Part shown: one piece after another, positions 29,813 through 38,302 of the stretch
Layout: each line of letters starts with the position of its first letter
Numbering within the stretch: position 1 is the stretch's first letter
From: Pseudomonadota bacterium
Lineage (GTDB): Bacteria; Pseudomonadota; Alphaproteobacteria; Acetobacterales; Acetobacteraceae
Assembly (NCBI GenBank): GCA_021781835.1
Contig: JAJXWD010000007.1
Coordinates: forward strand, 36,659-100,658
Direction: 5' to 3'
DNA: 64,000 nucleotides
Translations under genes and position numbers: made by a program
The notes under the pieces: generated by a model
The model's database searches: none
What the model saw: the letters and a program-made list of their open reading frames with translations, nothing else
Told to the model about the DNA's origin: nothing

Positions 29813-30462
29813 GGCCGCCGCTCCAGCCGCAGCAGCAGCCAGATGAACAAAAACGACACCAGCGCCAACGCGCCGGCGAGATGCCCGGCCGCGCTCCAAT
29901 TGAGGGTCTCGACATCATCGAAAATCAGGATCGAGAGCGTCTCGGTCTTGCCCGGGATATCACCGCCGATCATCATCACCACGCCAAACTCTCCCAAGGT
30001 ATGGGCAAAGCTGAGCAGCGCGCCGGTGAGGATGGGGCCGCGCGCGAGCGGCAGCATGACGGTGACAAAGGCATCGAGCGGCGCGGCCCGCAGCGTCAGC
30101 GCCGCTTCCCAGGCACTCGACCCCAGCGCCGCGAAGCCGGCCCGCACCGGCTGGACCATGAAGGGCAGCGAATAAAGACAGGAGCCGATGACCAGGCCGG
30201 GAAAGGAGAACGCCAGGGTCGTGACCCCAAATAGCGGCGCCAGCGGCCCGCGCGGCCCGAGCAGGATGAGCAGATAAAACCCCAGCACGGTCGGCGGCAG
30301 TACCAGCGGCAGCGCGATCAGCGCCCCCGCCACGCCGGCCAGCGCGCCGCTCCAGCGCGCGCGCGCGCGCGCCAGCGCCCAGGCCAGCGGCACGCCCAGC
30401 AACAGCAGGATGGCGGTGGTCAGCCCCGCCAATTCCAGTGTCAGGAGGATGGCGGGGCCCAT
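29803..30462 (-). CDS. modB: Molybdate ABC transporter permease
   Basis: The 219-residue inner-membrane protein has about five hydrophobic segments and the permease EAA loop (EAALTLRAAPLDAFVTVMLP) that docks to ModC. The segment PLVLPPTVLGFYLLILLG is characteristic of ModB. It lies two bases after modA and overlaps modC. Confidence 0.94.
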   Translation of the reverse strand: MGPAILLTLELAGLTTAILLLLGVPLAWALARARARWSGALAGVAGALIALPLVLPPTVLGFYLLILLGPRGPLAPLFGVTTLAFSFPGLVIGSCLYSLPFMVQPVRAGFAALGSSAWEAALTLRAAPLDAFVTVMLPLARGPILTGALLSFAHTLGEFGVVMMIGGDIPGKTETLSILIFDDVETLNWSAAGHLAGALALVSFLFIWLLLRLERRPWA

Positions 30463-30464
30463 GA

Positions 30465-31217
30465 TTAGGGCGCGGCCGCGTAGCCGTAGGACGAGATGAG
30501 CTTCACCGCCCTGGGCGTCTTGAGATAGGCGAGGAAGGCCTTGGCCACGGGGTCATGCTCACCGGCCTTGAGCAGCACGGCGTCTTGGATGATCGGCTGG
30601 TAATCCTTGGCCGGCACCAGCCATTGCGAGCCGGTCTTGATCTTGATGACCTGCGAGAGCGCGACAAACCCCAGCGCGGCATTGCCGGTGGCGATGAACT
30701 GGTAGGTCTGCGCGATGGACTTGCCGGTGACGATCTTGGGCGCCACCGTGGCATAGACGCCAAGCGTCTTTAGCGTCTCGATGCCGGCCGCGCCATATGG
30801 CGCCGCCTTGGGGTCGGCAATGGCGATGTGCGCGAACGAGCCACTGCCCAGCACCTTGCCCGCCGCATCGACATAGCCCGGCTTGGCGCTGAACAGCACC
30901 AGCTTGCCTACCGCATAGGTAAACAGCGAACTCTCGTCGGCAAGGCCGAGCGCGATCAGCTGTTTGGGCCGCTCCTCATCGGCTGAGAGGAGAATTGCAT
31001 AGGGCGCGCCCTGCGTCACCTCGGTGGCGAACTGCCCCGAGGCACCGAAGCTGAGCACGATGTTGTCGCCGGTCTTGCGCTCGAACGCGGCCGCGAGACG
31101 CTTGGCGGGTTGGGTGAAATTCGCCGCCACCGCGACCGTGGTCGAGGCCGCGCGCGCGCCGAGCGGTACAAGGGTGAGAGCCGCCAGCAGCGCCAGCAGA
31201 GAAAGGCTTGACTTCAT
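30465..31217 (-). CDS. modA: Molybdate-binding periplasmic protein
   Basis: From ATG 31217 the product is 250 residues with a signal peptide cleaved after ARA (about residue 23). The mature part begins STTVAVAANFTQPAKRLAAA, as in ModA, with FGASGQFATEVTQGAPYAIL forming the oxyanion site and a later IADPKAAPYG. GGAGG lies 7 bases before the start. The longer in-frame extension to 31376 lacks a signal peptide and is rejected. Confidence 0.94.
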   Translation of the reverse strand: MKSSLSLLALLAALTLVPLGARAASTTVAVAANFTQPAKRLAAAFERKTGDNIVLSFGASGQFATEVTQGAPYAILLSADEERPKQLIALGLADESSLFTYAVGKLVLFSAKPGYVDAAGKVLGSGSFAHIAIADPKAAPYGAAGIETLKTLGVYATVAPKIVTGKSIAQTYQFIATGNAALGFVALSQVIKIKTGSQWLVPAKDYQPIIQDAVLLKAGEHDPVAKAFLAYLKTPRAVKLISSYGYAAAP

Positions 31218-31339
31218 ATCGGCCTCCGGATCGAAAAATTTGTTCCCGTTCACGATGATAGGCGCGCCTTGCCCGCCGCGCACCCCGCGCGTAGGCGCCT
31301 CTAGCGGGAAAGCCCCCAGCGTGGCCCGCGCGCCACGCG

Positions 31340-31363
31340 CCCTTGTCGGAAACCCGACAAGGG
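31340..31363 (-). terminator. Hairpin between the nifB operon end and modA
   Basis: A perfect 10-bp stem, CCCTTGTCGG with its complement CCGACAAGGG and 4-base loop, starts 10 bases after the ferredoxin stop. It probably ends or stabilises the nifB operon message and separates it from modABC, although no strong T run follows. Confidence 0.6.
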
Positions 31364-31372
31364 CCGGCCGCA

Positions 31373-31681
31373 TCAAACCCCGGATGAAAACCCCAGCAGC
31401 TCAATCTTCACATCCTCGGTGCCCAGCATGATTGCTTGGCAGGCCAGGCGCGATTTCGAGCCAACCCCGACGATCGTGTCAAGCCGCTCATTTTCCTCCC
31501 GCGCGATGCGGCTTACCCCCTTGCGTCCCTCCTGCACGAAGATATGGCAGGTGCCACACGCCGCCTTGCCCTCGCATTTATGATGAATGCTCTCATCGGC
31601 CGCGAGAATCGCGGTGAGCAGCTTCGTGCCGGCGGTGACTTCGATGCTTTTGCCCGACGGCATGATGGTCAGCAGTGACAT
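31373..31681 (-). CDS. [2Fe-2S] ferredoxin
   Basis: From ATG 31681 the product is 102 residues, a plant/adrenodoxin-fold ferredoxin with ligands in C-x5-C-x2-C (HKCEGKAACGTCHIF, about residues 36-45) and a fourth cysteine in SRLACQAIML (about 80). It is the last gene of the nifB operon. It could pass electrons to nitrogenase or take part in cluster assembly; a protective role like Shethna protein II is possible because its C-terminus (LACQAIM...VKIELLG) recalls that family, but the cysteine spacing differs. Confidence 0.85.
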   Translation of the reverse strand: MSLLTIMPSGKSIEVTAGTKLLTAILAADESIHHKCEGKAACGTCHIFVQEGRKGVSRIAREENERLDTIVGVGSKSRLACQAIMLGTEDVKIELLGFSSGV

Positions 31682-31713
31682 GTCCGATATTCCTCTCTGG
31701 TGGTGATGAAAAT

Positions 31714-31983
31714 TCAACAAATGGCCGCGCGCCGCGCCAGCAGCACCCCGCTCGCCGCCGCCGGCTCATGCGCGAGCTTTAGGCAATGCCCGGAACAATC
31801 AAGAAAATGCAAATCAAGCCCTGGATATTGGCGATAGGGTTCCTCATCGATATCCGCCGCCTCGCAGCCGCGCCAGCGCAGATGCGGCAAATGCGCACGC
31901 AAGATGGCCAAGGCCTCGGGCAATGTCTGGGCCGCCGCGGCCGTGTGCTCGATGATAGCGAACTCCTCATTGGTGATGGCCAT
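31714..31983 (-). CDS. Conserved small nif-cluster protein (possibly DUF6129-like)
   Basis: An 89-residue protein, MAITNEEFAIIEHTAAAAQT at the start, then PHLRWRGCEAADIDEEPYRQ and a tail with several cysteines (FLDCSGHCLKLAH, final C). From memory, similar small proteins occur in other alphaproteobacterial nif clusters, but I cannot confirm the family. It has an AGGA site before its ATG and lies between the DUF3024 gene and the ferredoxin, so it is co-transcribed with nifB. Confidence 0.65.
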   Translation of the reverse strand: MAITNEEFAIIEHTAAAAQTLPEALAILRAHLPHLRWRGCEAADIDEEPYRQYPGLDLHFLDCSGHCLKLAHEPAAASGVLLARRAAIC

Positions 31984-32028
31984 GCGCCTTGTCCTTTCCT
32001 GGCTGAATTGACGGCAGGCAATGCAAAT

Positions 32029-32352
32029 TCATTGCCAGAATTTCCGCTCCACATCCTCGGCAAGCAGGCCGAGCGCCGCGGGCAGGTGGCCGAACACATC
32101 GACCAGAAGCCATTCATTCTCACCATGATTCTTACGGTAAAGCGCCCATAAATGGTCTTCGGATTCAAAGATCAGCAGCGCGATGTCGATGATGCCGCCA
32201 TCGCCGTTTATGTTTCGAGAACAACACGGGCTCTCGATCCGGTAGCCGCGCTCCACCGCGACCACGCGCGGCGCCACGTAGCGATAGCGGATGCGCCGGG
32301 CGAGTGCGCGCTCGATACGGTGCTGATCCAGTTCATTGGGATGAGGCATCAT
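32029..32352 (-). CDS. DUF3024 family protein
   Basis: The 107-residue protein begins MMPHPNELDQHRIERALARR and contains RYRYVAPRVVAVERGYRIES followed by PCCSRNI, features I associate with DUF3024. The CC pair could bind metal. Its ATG overlaps the stop of the nifZ-like gene (ATGA). Members are found beside nifB/nifZ in several diazotrophs; biochemical role unknown. Confidence 0.75.
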   Translation of the reverse strand: MMPHPNELDQHRIERALARRIRYRYVAPRVVAVERGYRIESPCCSRNINGDGGIIDIALLIFESEDHLWALYRKNHGENEWLLVDVFGHLPAALGLLAEDVERKFWQ

Positions 32353-32594
32353 GGCGAGGCGAGGGCGATCTCCTCCTCAAGGCAGCCAACCACGCGCCCA
32401 CGCGGAAACTCGACGAGATAAACCGGCAGGTTGGCATCAACATGCATGCCGACATTGACAATCTCGCCATATTCGCCAATGCCGACGAGCAGCGCTCCAT
32501 CTTCCGTATCCGGAAAACTGCCGTCATTGAACAGATCCTCAAGCGCCTGCACCTTCTGGCCCCATTCATATTTCGCTTGCCGCGCGTCGATCAT
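32349..32594 (-). CDS. NifZ family protein, second copy
   Basis: The 81-residue protein has the NifZ core: YEWGQKVQALEDLFNDGSFP, then EIVNVGMHVDANLPVYLVEF and the GCLEEEI end. NifZ acts in formation of the P-cluster in the MoFe protein. It overlaps both neighbours by four bases (ATGA), so translation is coupled to the first nifZ. Being shorter, it may be the member with a specialised role. Confidence 0.8.
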   Translation of the reverse strand: MIDARQAKYEWGQKVQALEDLFNDGSFPDTEDGALLVGIGEYGEIVNVGMHVDANLPVYLVEFPRGRVVGCLEEEIALASP

Positions 32595-32908
32595 GCCGGT
32601 CTCCTCCTGGGCAGGGGCAATTCATCATCGTCAATCATCCGCACGGGCTCAAGCTCTCGGCGCTTCATGCCCACACGGCGGCCAGAGTCTGGAAACTCGA
32701 CGCCATAGATATAGAATTGCTGAAGGAATGTGCCTATATCAACGATGAATCCCTCCTCGCCTTTCTTCACCAGCAGATCACCTATATCCTTGCCAGGATA
32801 GGTGCCGTCATTTCTGATAACGCGGCGTGAGCGCACCTTCTCGCCATAGGAAAATATCGGCGGGCCGCTCAGTTCAACCTCGTCATCATCACGCACGATG
32901 TTGGTCAT
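32591..32908 (-). CDS. nifZ: NifZ, P-cluster maturation protein
   Basis: The 105-residue protein shows the NifZ domain: PPIFSYGEKVRSRRVIRNDG, then DIGDLLVKKGEEGFIVDIGT, VYG-like IYGVEFPDSGRRVGMKRREL. It assists fusion of the two [4Fe-4S] pairs that make the P-cluster. It lies between a 48-residue ORF and the second nifZ with four-base overlaps at both ends. Confidence 0.85.
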   Translation of the reverse strand: MTNIVRDDDEVELSGPPIFSYGEKVRSRRVIRNDGTYPGKDIGDLLVKKGEEGFIVDIGTFLQQFYIYGVEFPDSGRRVGMKRRELEPVRMIDDDELPLPRRRPA

Positions 32909-33051
32909 GATGCCAGCTCCACCAGACGTCGTTGCGCGGCTTGGGCAACGAGCACATCAGAGGTGCTGGCCAACTCAAGGCGTATGCGCCAACTCTTGCC
33001 ATGGCGCGGCCTCGACGGGCAGCCCCGCATCGGGCATGATGGAAAATGCAT
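32905..33051 (-). CDS. Small 48-residue protein between fdxN and nifZ
   Basis: The frame starts at ATG 33051, four bases after the fdxN stop, with AGGAG about 9 bases before it, and ends in an ATGA overlap with nifZ. The sequence begins MHFPSCPMRGCPSRPRHGKS and continues RIRLELASTSDVLVAQAAQR. Tight packing on both sides and the overlap support translation. CPMRGCP could be a metal site. I do not recognise the family; a shorter start at 33030 is possible. Confidence 0.55.
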   Translation of the reverse strand: MHFPSCPMRGCPSRPRHGKSWRIRLELASTSDVLVAQAAQRRLVELAS

Positions 33052-33055
33052 GCGC

Positions 33056-33280
33056 TCAGGCTCCTGGCCGATAACGCAGGGGGGCACCATCGATGACGCA
33101 TGTATCATCGACCGGGCAAACAGAGACACATTGCGCCACATCATAATGGCCGACGCATTCGGTGCATTTCTCCGGATTTATGACAAACATTCCCTCGATT
33201 TCCGCAATGGCCTTGTTTGGACATTCGGCCTCGCAGGCCGAACAGCCGGTGCATTGCGCGGCGATGATCTTGTAGGCCAT
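33056..33280 (-). CDS. fdxN: 2[4Fe-4S] ferredoxin FdxN
   Basis: The 74-residue protein carries two ferredoxin motifs: [12 protein letters not shown] and [18 protein letters not shown], the second with the long insert typical of the FdxN/ferredoxin I group. It is 14 bases downstream of nifB, as in other diazotrophs, and supplies electrons for NifB-cofactor synthesis and nitrogenase. A close paralogue is encoded at 36056-36250. Confidence 0.93.
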   Translation of the reverse strand: MAYKIIAAQCTGCSACEAECPNKAIAEIEGMFVINPEKCTECVGHYDVAQCVSVCPVDDTCVIDGAPLRYRPGA

Positions 33281-33294
33281 GCTTGTTCCCCTCC

Positions 33295-34842
33295 TTATGC
33301 CGCGATGATGAGCCCGCCCTGGCGAATCTCCGCATCGCCACGCGGCCGATGCGCGATCTCTCCAGAGGCAATCTTGGCGAGATAGGCGCGGAACCAGGAA
33401 ATGGCGGATTTTTCGATGAATTCATAGGCGAACTCCTCGACCGGCTCGATCCCCGCCGCGGCCAGATCCGCCTTTGGACAACCGCCGATCTTGGCGACAA
33501 ACACTGCATGGCAGTCATTGATCGCGCGGATGACGGTCTCGAGCGTATCTTCCTCGCCATAACCGCCCTGACAATACATATCGACGCGCCGATGCCCAAC
33601 AAATTTCGCACCACGTACCGAGATCTCATAAATCTGAAATTCCTTGGCATGTCCAAAATGTTCGTTGATCAGACCGGATCCCTTGGTGGCCACGGCGACG
33701 AGCATGGTGAGATCGCTCTCCTCGCCCGCCAGCGCGCTCAACTCCTCCTCGTGAGCCGTGAGCTTGGCCTCGCGCTCCAGCTCAACCGCCGCCTGGTAGG
33801 CACGCCGCGCCGTCAGATCGTAATTCACCTCCATATCCATGATCTTGTCGGTGGTGAACTCGGCCGAACGGTCCTCGCCAATCAGACCGACCGCATCAGC
33901 ACGGCACTGGCGGCAATGGCGCATCATGTTCATCTCCCCCTGGCACTCATCCTGCAGCGCCTTCAGTTCCTGCGCGCTCGGCCCGCGCTGCCCCGCGAGG
34001 CCAAACACCGTGCCATGCTCGGGCGCCGAAATCAGCGGCATGATATTGTGCAAGAAAGCACCCCGCGCTTTCACTGCCCTGTTGACCTCGACGAGATGCT
34101 TGTCATTCACGCCAGGAATCATCACCGAGTTGATCTTGCATAAGATGCCGCGCGCGGTCAGCATCTCAAGCCCGCGCAGCTGATGCTCGGAGAGAATCCG
34201 CGCCGCTTCGATACCCGTATAACGCTTGTGATTCCAAAAAATCCATGGATAGATTTTCGCGCCGATTTCAGGATCGACCATATTGATGGTGATGGTCACA
34301 TGGTCGATATTATATTTCGAAATGCGATCTACATAATCGGGAAGTGCGAGGCCGTTGGTCGAGAGGCAGAGCTTGATGTCGGGCGCCGTCTCGGCGACCA
34401 ACTCGAAAGTCTTGAAGGTTTTCGCGGGATTCGCCAGCGGGTCTCCGGGGCCGGCGATTCCCAGCACGGTCATTTGCGGAATCACCGATGCCACCGCGAT
34501 AACTTTTTTTGCCGCCTGCTCGGGCGTCAGCTTTTCGCTCACCACACCGGGGCGTGATTCGTTGGCGCAATCATATTTCCGATTGCAGTAATTGCACTGG
34601 ATGTTGCAGGCTGGCGCGACCGCCACATGCATGCGTGCGAAATGATGATGCGCCTCTTCGGAGTAGCATGGATGGTTCTTGACCTTTTCCCAGATCTCGG
34701 CCGGCAGATCACCCTGGCCGGCGGCTGAGCCGCAGCTTGCCTTGCCATCACCGCCAGTCGTGCCACAGCCTTTATGTTCGGCGATCCGCTGCATGGCCTG
34801 CGCGGGATCGGGGCTGGAAATCGGCGTGATCATCTCAACCAT
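33295..34842 (-). CDS. nifB: FeMo-cofactor biosynthesis radical-SAM protein NifB
   Basis: From ATG 34842 (AAGGAG 6 bases before it) the product is 515 residues. The radical-SAM cluster motif is CNIQCNYC (about residue 79) after VAVAPA, followed by [12 protein letters not shown] and [12 protein letters not shown]. From about residue 385 there is a NifX-like cofactor-binding domain ([20 protein letters not shown]). It makes the [8Fe-9S-C] core of FeMo-co from two [4Fe-4S] clusters and SAM. It has its own -24/-12 promoter and NifA site upstream. Confidence 0.96.
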   Translation of the reverse strand: MVEMITPISSPDPAQAMQRIAEHKGCGTTGGDGKASCGSAAGQGDLPAEIWEKVKNHPCYSEEAHHHFARMHVAVAPACNIQCNYCNRKYDCANESRPGVVSEKLTPEQAAKKVIAVASVIPQMTVLGIAGPGDPLANPAKTFKTFELVAETAPDIKLCLSTNGLALPDYVDRISKYNIDHVTITINMVDPEIGAKIYPWIFWNHKRYTGIEAARILSEHQLRGLEMLTARGILCKINSVMIPGVNDKHLVEVNRAVKARGAFLHNIMPLISAPEHGTVFGLAGQRGPSAQELKALQDECQGEMNMMRHCRQCRADAVGLIGEDRSAEFTTDKIMDMEVNYDLTARRAYQAAVELEREAKLTAHEEELSALAGEESDLTMLVAVATKGSGLINEHFGHAKEFQIYEISVRGAKFVGHRRVDMYCQGGYGEEDTLETVIRAINDCHAVFVAKIGGCPKADLAAAGIEPVEEFAYEFIEKSAISWFRAYLAKIASGEIAHRPRGDAEIRQGGLIIAA

Positions 34843-34914
34843 GTCAGCTCCTTCATTGTTTAGAGCCAAGGCATTCATCGCCGGTGGCTTCGGATACATC
34901 CGGCCTGATGCCGA

Positions 34915-34929
34915 GCAAATGCCATGCCA
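34915..34929 (-). promoter_or_regulatory. Sigma-54 promoter of nifB
   Basis: Minus strand TGGCATG-GCAT-TTGC: the invariant GG and GC pair at the correct 10-base spacing. It lies 72 bases before the nifB start. Confidence 0.85.
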
Positions 34930-34957
34930 CTCAAAACCACCGCTTCATTCCTGGACC

Positions 34958-34973
34958 TGTCCGGTTATGGACA
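34958..34973 (-). promoter_or_regulatory. NifA upstream activator site of nifB
   Basis: TGT-CCGGTTATGG-ACA, an exact TGT-N10-ACA, 28 bases upstream of the -24 element, which is close for a NifA site. Confidence 0.75.
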
Positions 34974-34996
34974 GATCCAGCGTCAGAAACCCGACG

Positions 34997-35839
34997 TCAG
35001 AAACAAGACAGCAGCTCATCCAGCGCGTCTCCGAAGGGCAGCGCGATGGGGGTGATGCCCTGCTCAGCGAGGAAACGCGATTCGTTGCGGGCCAGTGCCC
35101 CCCCTGGCAGCAGCGCGTAATGCCGCGCGCCGCTGCGCTTCATGATCTGGCGGGCATAGGAGCGCAGCATCTGGTCGTGAAACCGGCAACCGATGAACAC
35201 GAAGCCACGCCCCGCACGGCGGTCGCGCACGATGTCGGGAATTGGCGTCTGAATATCAATCTCGGTTAAAACCTCGACATAATCAGCGTCCGAGATCAGA
35301 TAATTGCGCGCCGGCGAAACGCCGCCATGCGGGCGATAGAGCAGCGTCGTCCATCCGGCCGCGGCTTCTGGCATAACCTGGACACCGCCCGCATCATAGA
35401 AGCGGAACCAGCGATCCTCGCCGATTCCAGCGCGGGTGATACCCTGCACCTCACCCCACCCCTCCCCGAGCGCCGCACGCATCGCGTCATCATACCAGCT
35501 CTCGACGATCAAGGGCAGGCGCAAGGAGGCCAGCGCCCGGTGCAGCGGCGCGGGCGGCACGGGGATGGCAAAGGCCTCGCTCATCAGGGCGGTAACGGTG
35601 TTGCGGTGCTTATAACTCTCAATATGCTGCGCCGCCGCCCAGACATTGCCTTTCGCGCGCCGGGGCAGTGCCACCTTGGCACCCAAAAACCCAGCCAGCG
35701 CCTCGGGCGTGCGAGGGCCTGGCGCCTCGGGCACGATGCCGGGGCCAAGATACGGCACCGCCGCACCATCAGCAAGCATGCAGGCGGCGTCGTGCAAGGC
35801 CGCGCGCGCGGCCTTTTGGGTATCGAATGCCGCGCTCAT
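34997..35839 (-). CDS. SIR2-like domain protein in the nif cluster
   Basis: The 280-residue protein has a SIR2-fold pattern: AVPYLGPGIVPEAPG near residue 30 corresponds to the NAD-binding GAGIS loop in altered form, with PLIVESWYDDAMRAAL and GFVFIGCRFHDQMLRSYARQ matching the middle and C-terminal SIR2-like segments. The catalytic histidine of deacylases is not evident, so it may bind NAD or ADP-ribose without deacylating. It follows nifT by one base and ends just before the nifB promoter, so it belongs to the fdxN2-nifT operon. Its role in nitrogen fixation is unknown. Confidence 0.7.
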   Translation of the reverse strand: MSAAFDTQKAARAALHDAACMLADGAAVPYLGPGIVPEAPGPRTPEALAGFLGAKVALPRRAKGNVWAAAQHIESYKHRNTVTALMSEAFAIPVPPAPLHRALASLRLPLIVESWYDDAMRAALGEGWGEVQGITRAGIGEDRWFRFYDAGGVQVMPEAAAGWTTLLYRPHGGVSPARNYLISDADYVEVLTEIDIQTPIPDIVRDRRAGRGFVFIGCRFHDQMLRSYARQIMKRSGARHYALLPGGALARNESRFLAEQGITPIALPFGDALDELLSCF

Positions 35840-35840
35840 C

Positions 35841-36059
35841 TCACGCCTCCTCGCCGCCGCGCTTGCGCGCCACCACCGTCACCGGCAGACGCGTCTCGGG
35901 CGGCATTTCGGGCAAATCGAGCACCCAACCATTGGCGACCTTCACCCACCCGCCCCACAGCCCCTCGAACTCGACCTCAATGATCGGCTCCTCGAGATCC
36001 TTTTTCGGCACATAAATCGACAGCCCGGTCTCGGGGGACCGGCGGATCATCACCTTCAT
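35841..36059 (-). CDS. nifT: NifT/FixU family protein
   Basis: From ATG 36059 the product is 72 residues: [40 protein letters not shown] then [10 protein letters not shown]. This is the usual NifT sequence pattern. Function is not established in any organism; it is non-essential where tested. The start overlaps the fdxN2 stop (ATGA). Confidence 0.9.
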   Translation of the reverse strand: MKVMIRRSPETGLSIYVPKKDLEEPIIEVEFEGLWGGWVKVANGWVLDLPEMPPETRLPVTVVARKRGGEEA

Positions 36060-36250
36060 GCCGGCACGCAGGTCTTGGGCACGGGGCAAACCTCGGTGCA
36101 TTTTGGCGCGTCAAAGGAACCCTGACATTCCGTGCATTTTTTCGGATCGATGATAAAGGTCTCGCCCTTCATCGAAATCGCGGCATTCGGGCACTCGAAC
36201 TCACAGGCCGAGCAGCCGGTGCATTGAGAGGCTATGATCTTGTAGGCCAT
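36056..36250 (-). CDS. 2[4Fe-4S] ferredoxin, second FdxN-type copy
   Basis: The 64-residue protein begins [20 protein letters not shown] and has the second motif [20 protein letters not shown]. It is close to the FdxN downstream of nifB in its first 20 residues, but the second cluster loop and tail differ. ATG 36250 is supported by matching the N-terminus of its paralogue. It is the first gene after a -24/-12 promoter. Confidence 0.9.
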   Translation of the reverse strand: MAYKIIASQCTGCSACEFECPNAAISMKGETFIIDPKKCTECQGSFDAPKCTEVCPVPKTCVPA

Positions 36251-36292
36251 GGTCAGTCTCCTGTTGCGAAGCAAAGCGTCACCAGAGACCGA

Positions 36293-36307
36293 GCAAGCCG
36301 CATGCCA
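36293..36307 (-). promoter_or_regulatory. Sigma-54 promoter of the fdxN2-nifT-SIR2 operon
   Basis: Minus strand TGGCATG-CGGC-TTGC, with correct GG/GC spacing, 42 bases before the ferredoxin start. No exact NifA site was found; a degenerate one, CGT-CGGATTTACG-ACG, lies at 36359-36374. Confidence 0.8.
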
Positions 36308-36424
36308 AAGAACGGGGCCCGCAAACCCCCGGTACGCCCGCACGGGCCGACAATGTCGCGTCGGATTTACGACGAACCCGACAAAAATCAAGGCGCTTGC
36401 GCCTGCACCGACGCGTGTCCGCCC

Positions 36425-38179
36425 TCAAAATTTTTTTATCGGAATATTATGTTTTCGCAACGCATAGCCAATCTGGCGCGGCGTCAGCTTCAGCAGGCGC
36501 GCCGCCTTGGCCTGCACCCAGCCAGTCGCCTCCATGGCCAGCACGAGTTGCTCGCGCTCAAGATGCGCCTCGTTGGTGAGCGAACGGCAGGTCTCGGCCT
36601 GCGGGCAGGCCAAGGGATCGGGCTCGGCCGGAGGCGCCGGCTGCGGCAGCGGCCGCGCCTCGAGCGGCAGGATGTTGAACAATTCCGGCCCGGCCGCGCC
36701 GCGCCACAAGGTCGCGGAGAGGCATTCGCCATGCCGGCAGGCGAAATCGTCAATGGCCAGCTCCTGGTTTTTGGCGAGGGTAGCGGTACGGCGGATGCAA
36801 TTTTCCAGTTCACGGACATTGCCAGGAAAACCGCATTCACGCAGCAGCCTGGTCGCCTGGCCGCCAAGGCGCAGCGCCGTGCCGTGCTCATCATTGAACC
36901 GGCGCAGAAACTCGCGCGCCAGCGGGCCAATATCCTCGGGGCGGCTGCGCAGCGGCGGCAGCAAAATCGAGACGACATTGATGCGGTAATAAAGATCTGC
37001 GCGGAACTCGCCCTTGGCCACCGCCTCCTCGAGATTTTTGTTGGTCGCGGTGACCAGGCGGACATTGACCTTGATCGTCTTCATGCCCCCCACGCGCTCG
37101 AACTCACCCTCCTGCAACACACGCAGCAGCTTAGCCTGAAAGGCGGGCGAGATCTCGCCGATCTCATCGAGAAACAGCGTGCCTTCATCGGCCAGTTCAA
37201 AACGCCCCTTGCGCTGGCCGAGCGCGCCGGTGAAGGCGCCTTTCTCATGGCCGAACAATTCCGATTCCAACATCGTCTCGGGCAGCGCCGCGCAATTCAC
37301 CTTCACAAATGGCCCGTCGCGCCGTGGCGAAAGATCATGCGTCGCACGTGCGAACAGCTCCTTGCCGGTGCCTGATTCGCCGCGCAGCAGCACGGTCGAA
37401 TGGCTGCGCGCGACGATGCGGATCTTATCGATGACCGTGCGGATCGCCTCGCTCTCGCCGATGATGGTCAGCGAGCGCGGCTCATGCTCGGTCTTGACCA
37501 CCTGTAAAAGCTCTTTCTCCAGCCGCCGTTGCTCGTTCATCAGCCGCTCGCGGTCTCGTCCAACGGCATCGTGAAGCCGCACGGTCTGTCCAACGAGATT
37601 GGCGATCATCACGAGAAACCGTACATCCTGGTCCATGCCAAACGTCGCGTGCCGGTCCCAGACCCGGTCGAGCGTGATCGTGCCGATGACATTGTCCTGC
37701 ACCTTGATCGGCACGCCAATGAACGAGACCATCGCCGCACTGTGCCCCCATTCGGCCTCCCACCAACCTGAAAATAACGGGCTCTTGCTGATATTCTCGA
37801 TCACCACCGGCATCTTGGTGGTAACGATCTGACCAACCGCACGTTCAGGAATACGTTTAAAATTATGCTTGGCGGTTTCTTCGGTCCAACCGCAGCCCAC
37901 CGCGACATCAGCCATGCCGTCGGCATTGAGCAGGGCAATGATGCCGTGATGCATGTCCATGAAGCTTGAGAGCACGCCAAGCACGTTCGAAAGCGTTGCC
38001 TCAAGCCTGGCGGGCGTTGCCAGGACTTTGGAGACTTCATAGACGCCATGCAGCGCAATCTCGGCGCGCGAGGCATAGGCGCCAAGGCTCGGCGATGCCG
38101 CGCCCCCCGGGCCATCTCCAGCGCTCTCGTCAACGCCCATTGACACGCGGCGATCAGAATTTACGACCTGCATAGGCAC
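36425..38179 (-). CDS. nifA: Nif-specific sigma-54 activator NifA, oxygen-sensitive type
   Basis: The 584-residue protein has an N-terminal GAF domain (about 45-190), an AAA+ domain with Walker A GESGTGKE, the sigma-54 contact loop GAFTGA and Walker B TLFLDEIGE, and a C-terminal Fis-type helix-turn-helix (AKAARLLKLTPRQIGYALRK). The end of the AAA+ domain and the linker carry C-x11-C-x19-C-x4-C, starting at ECGFPGNV and ending at CRHGEC, the cysteine set of NifA proteins that sense oxygen or iron directly without NifL. No nifL is present. It should drive the -24/-12 promoters found across this window. Confidence 0.95.
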   Translation of the reverse strand: MPMQVVNSDRRVSMGVDESAGDGPGGAASPSLGAYASRAEIALHGVYEVSKVLATPARLEATLSNVLGVLSSFMDMHHGIIALLNADGMADVAVGCGWTEETAKHNFKRIPERAVGQIVTTKMPVVIENISKSPLFSGWWEAEWGHSAAMVSFIGVPIKVQDNVIGTITLDRVWDRHATFGMDQDVRFLVMIANLVGQTVRLHDAVGRDRERLMNEQRRLEKELLQVVKTEHEPRSLTIIGESEAIRTVIDKIRIVARSHSTVLLRGESGTGKELFARATHDLSPRRDGPFVKVNCAALPETMLESELFGHEKGAFTGALGQRKGRFELADEGTLFLDEIGEISPAFQAKLLRVLQEGEFERVGGMKTIKVNVRLVTATNKNLEEAVAKGEFRADLYYRINVVSILLPPLRSRPEDIGPLAREFLRRFNDEHGTALRLGGQATRLLRECGFPGNVRELENCIRRTATLAKNQELAIDDFACRHGECLSATLWRGAAGPELFNILPLEARPLPQPAPPAEPDPLACPQAETCRSLTNEAHLEREQLVLAMEATGWVQAKAARLLKLTPRQIGYALRKHNIPIKKF

Positions 38180-38302
38180 CCCCTTCTGTCGGGCGCCTCC
38201 CCCCAGAAACCGGACACGCGATCAGCCTCATAAAGCGATCGCGCCGACGGTTTCCAGAGTTGCAGATCACCCCCGGCTTGGCAAGACATACTTGGTCGAG
38301 GG

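Noticed and set aside
32889..33101. 70-codon minus-strand frame near fdxN/nifZ
   Set aside because: Overlaps both fdxN and the better-supported 48-residue frame, with tryptophan-rich unlikely sequence.
38180..38302. Sigma-54 or FNR/FixK-type box before nifA
   Set aside because: No GG-N10-GC element or TTGAT-N4-ATCAA palindrome of acceptable quality was found.
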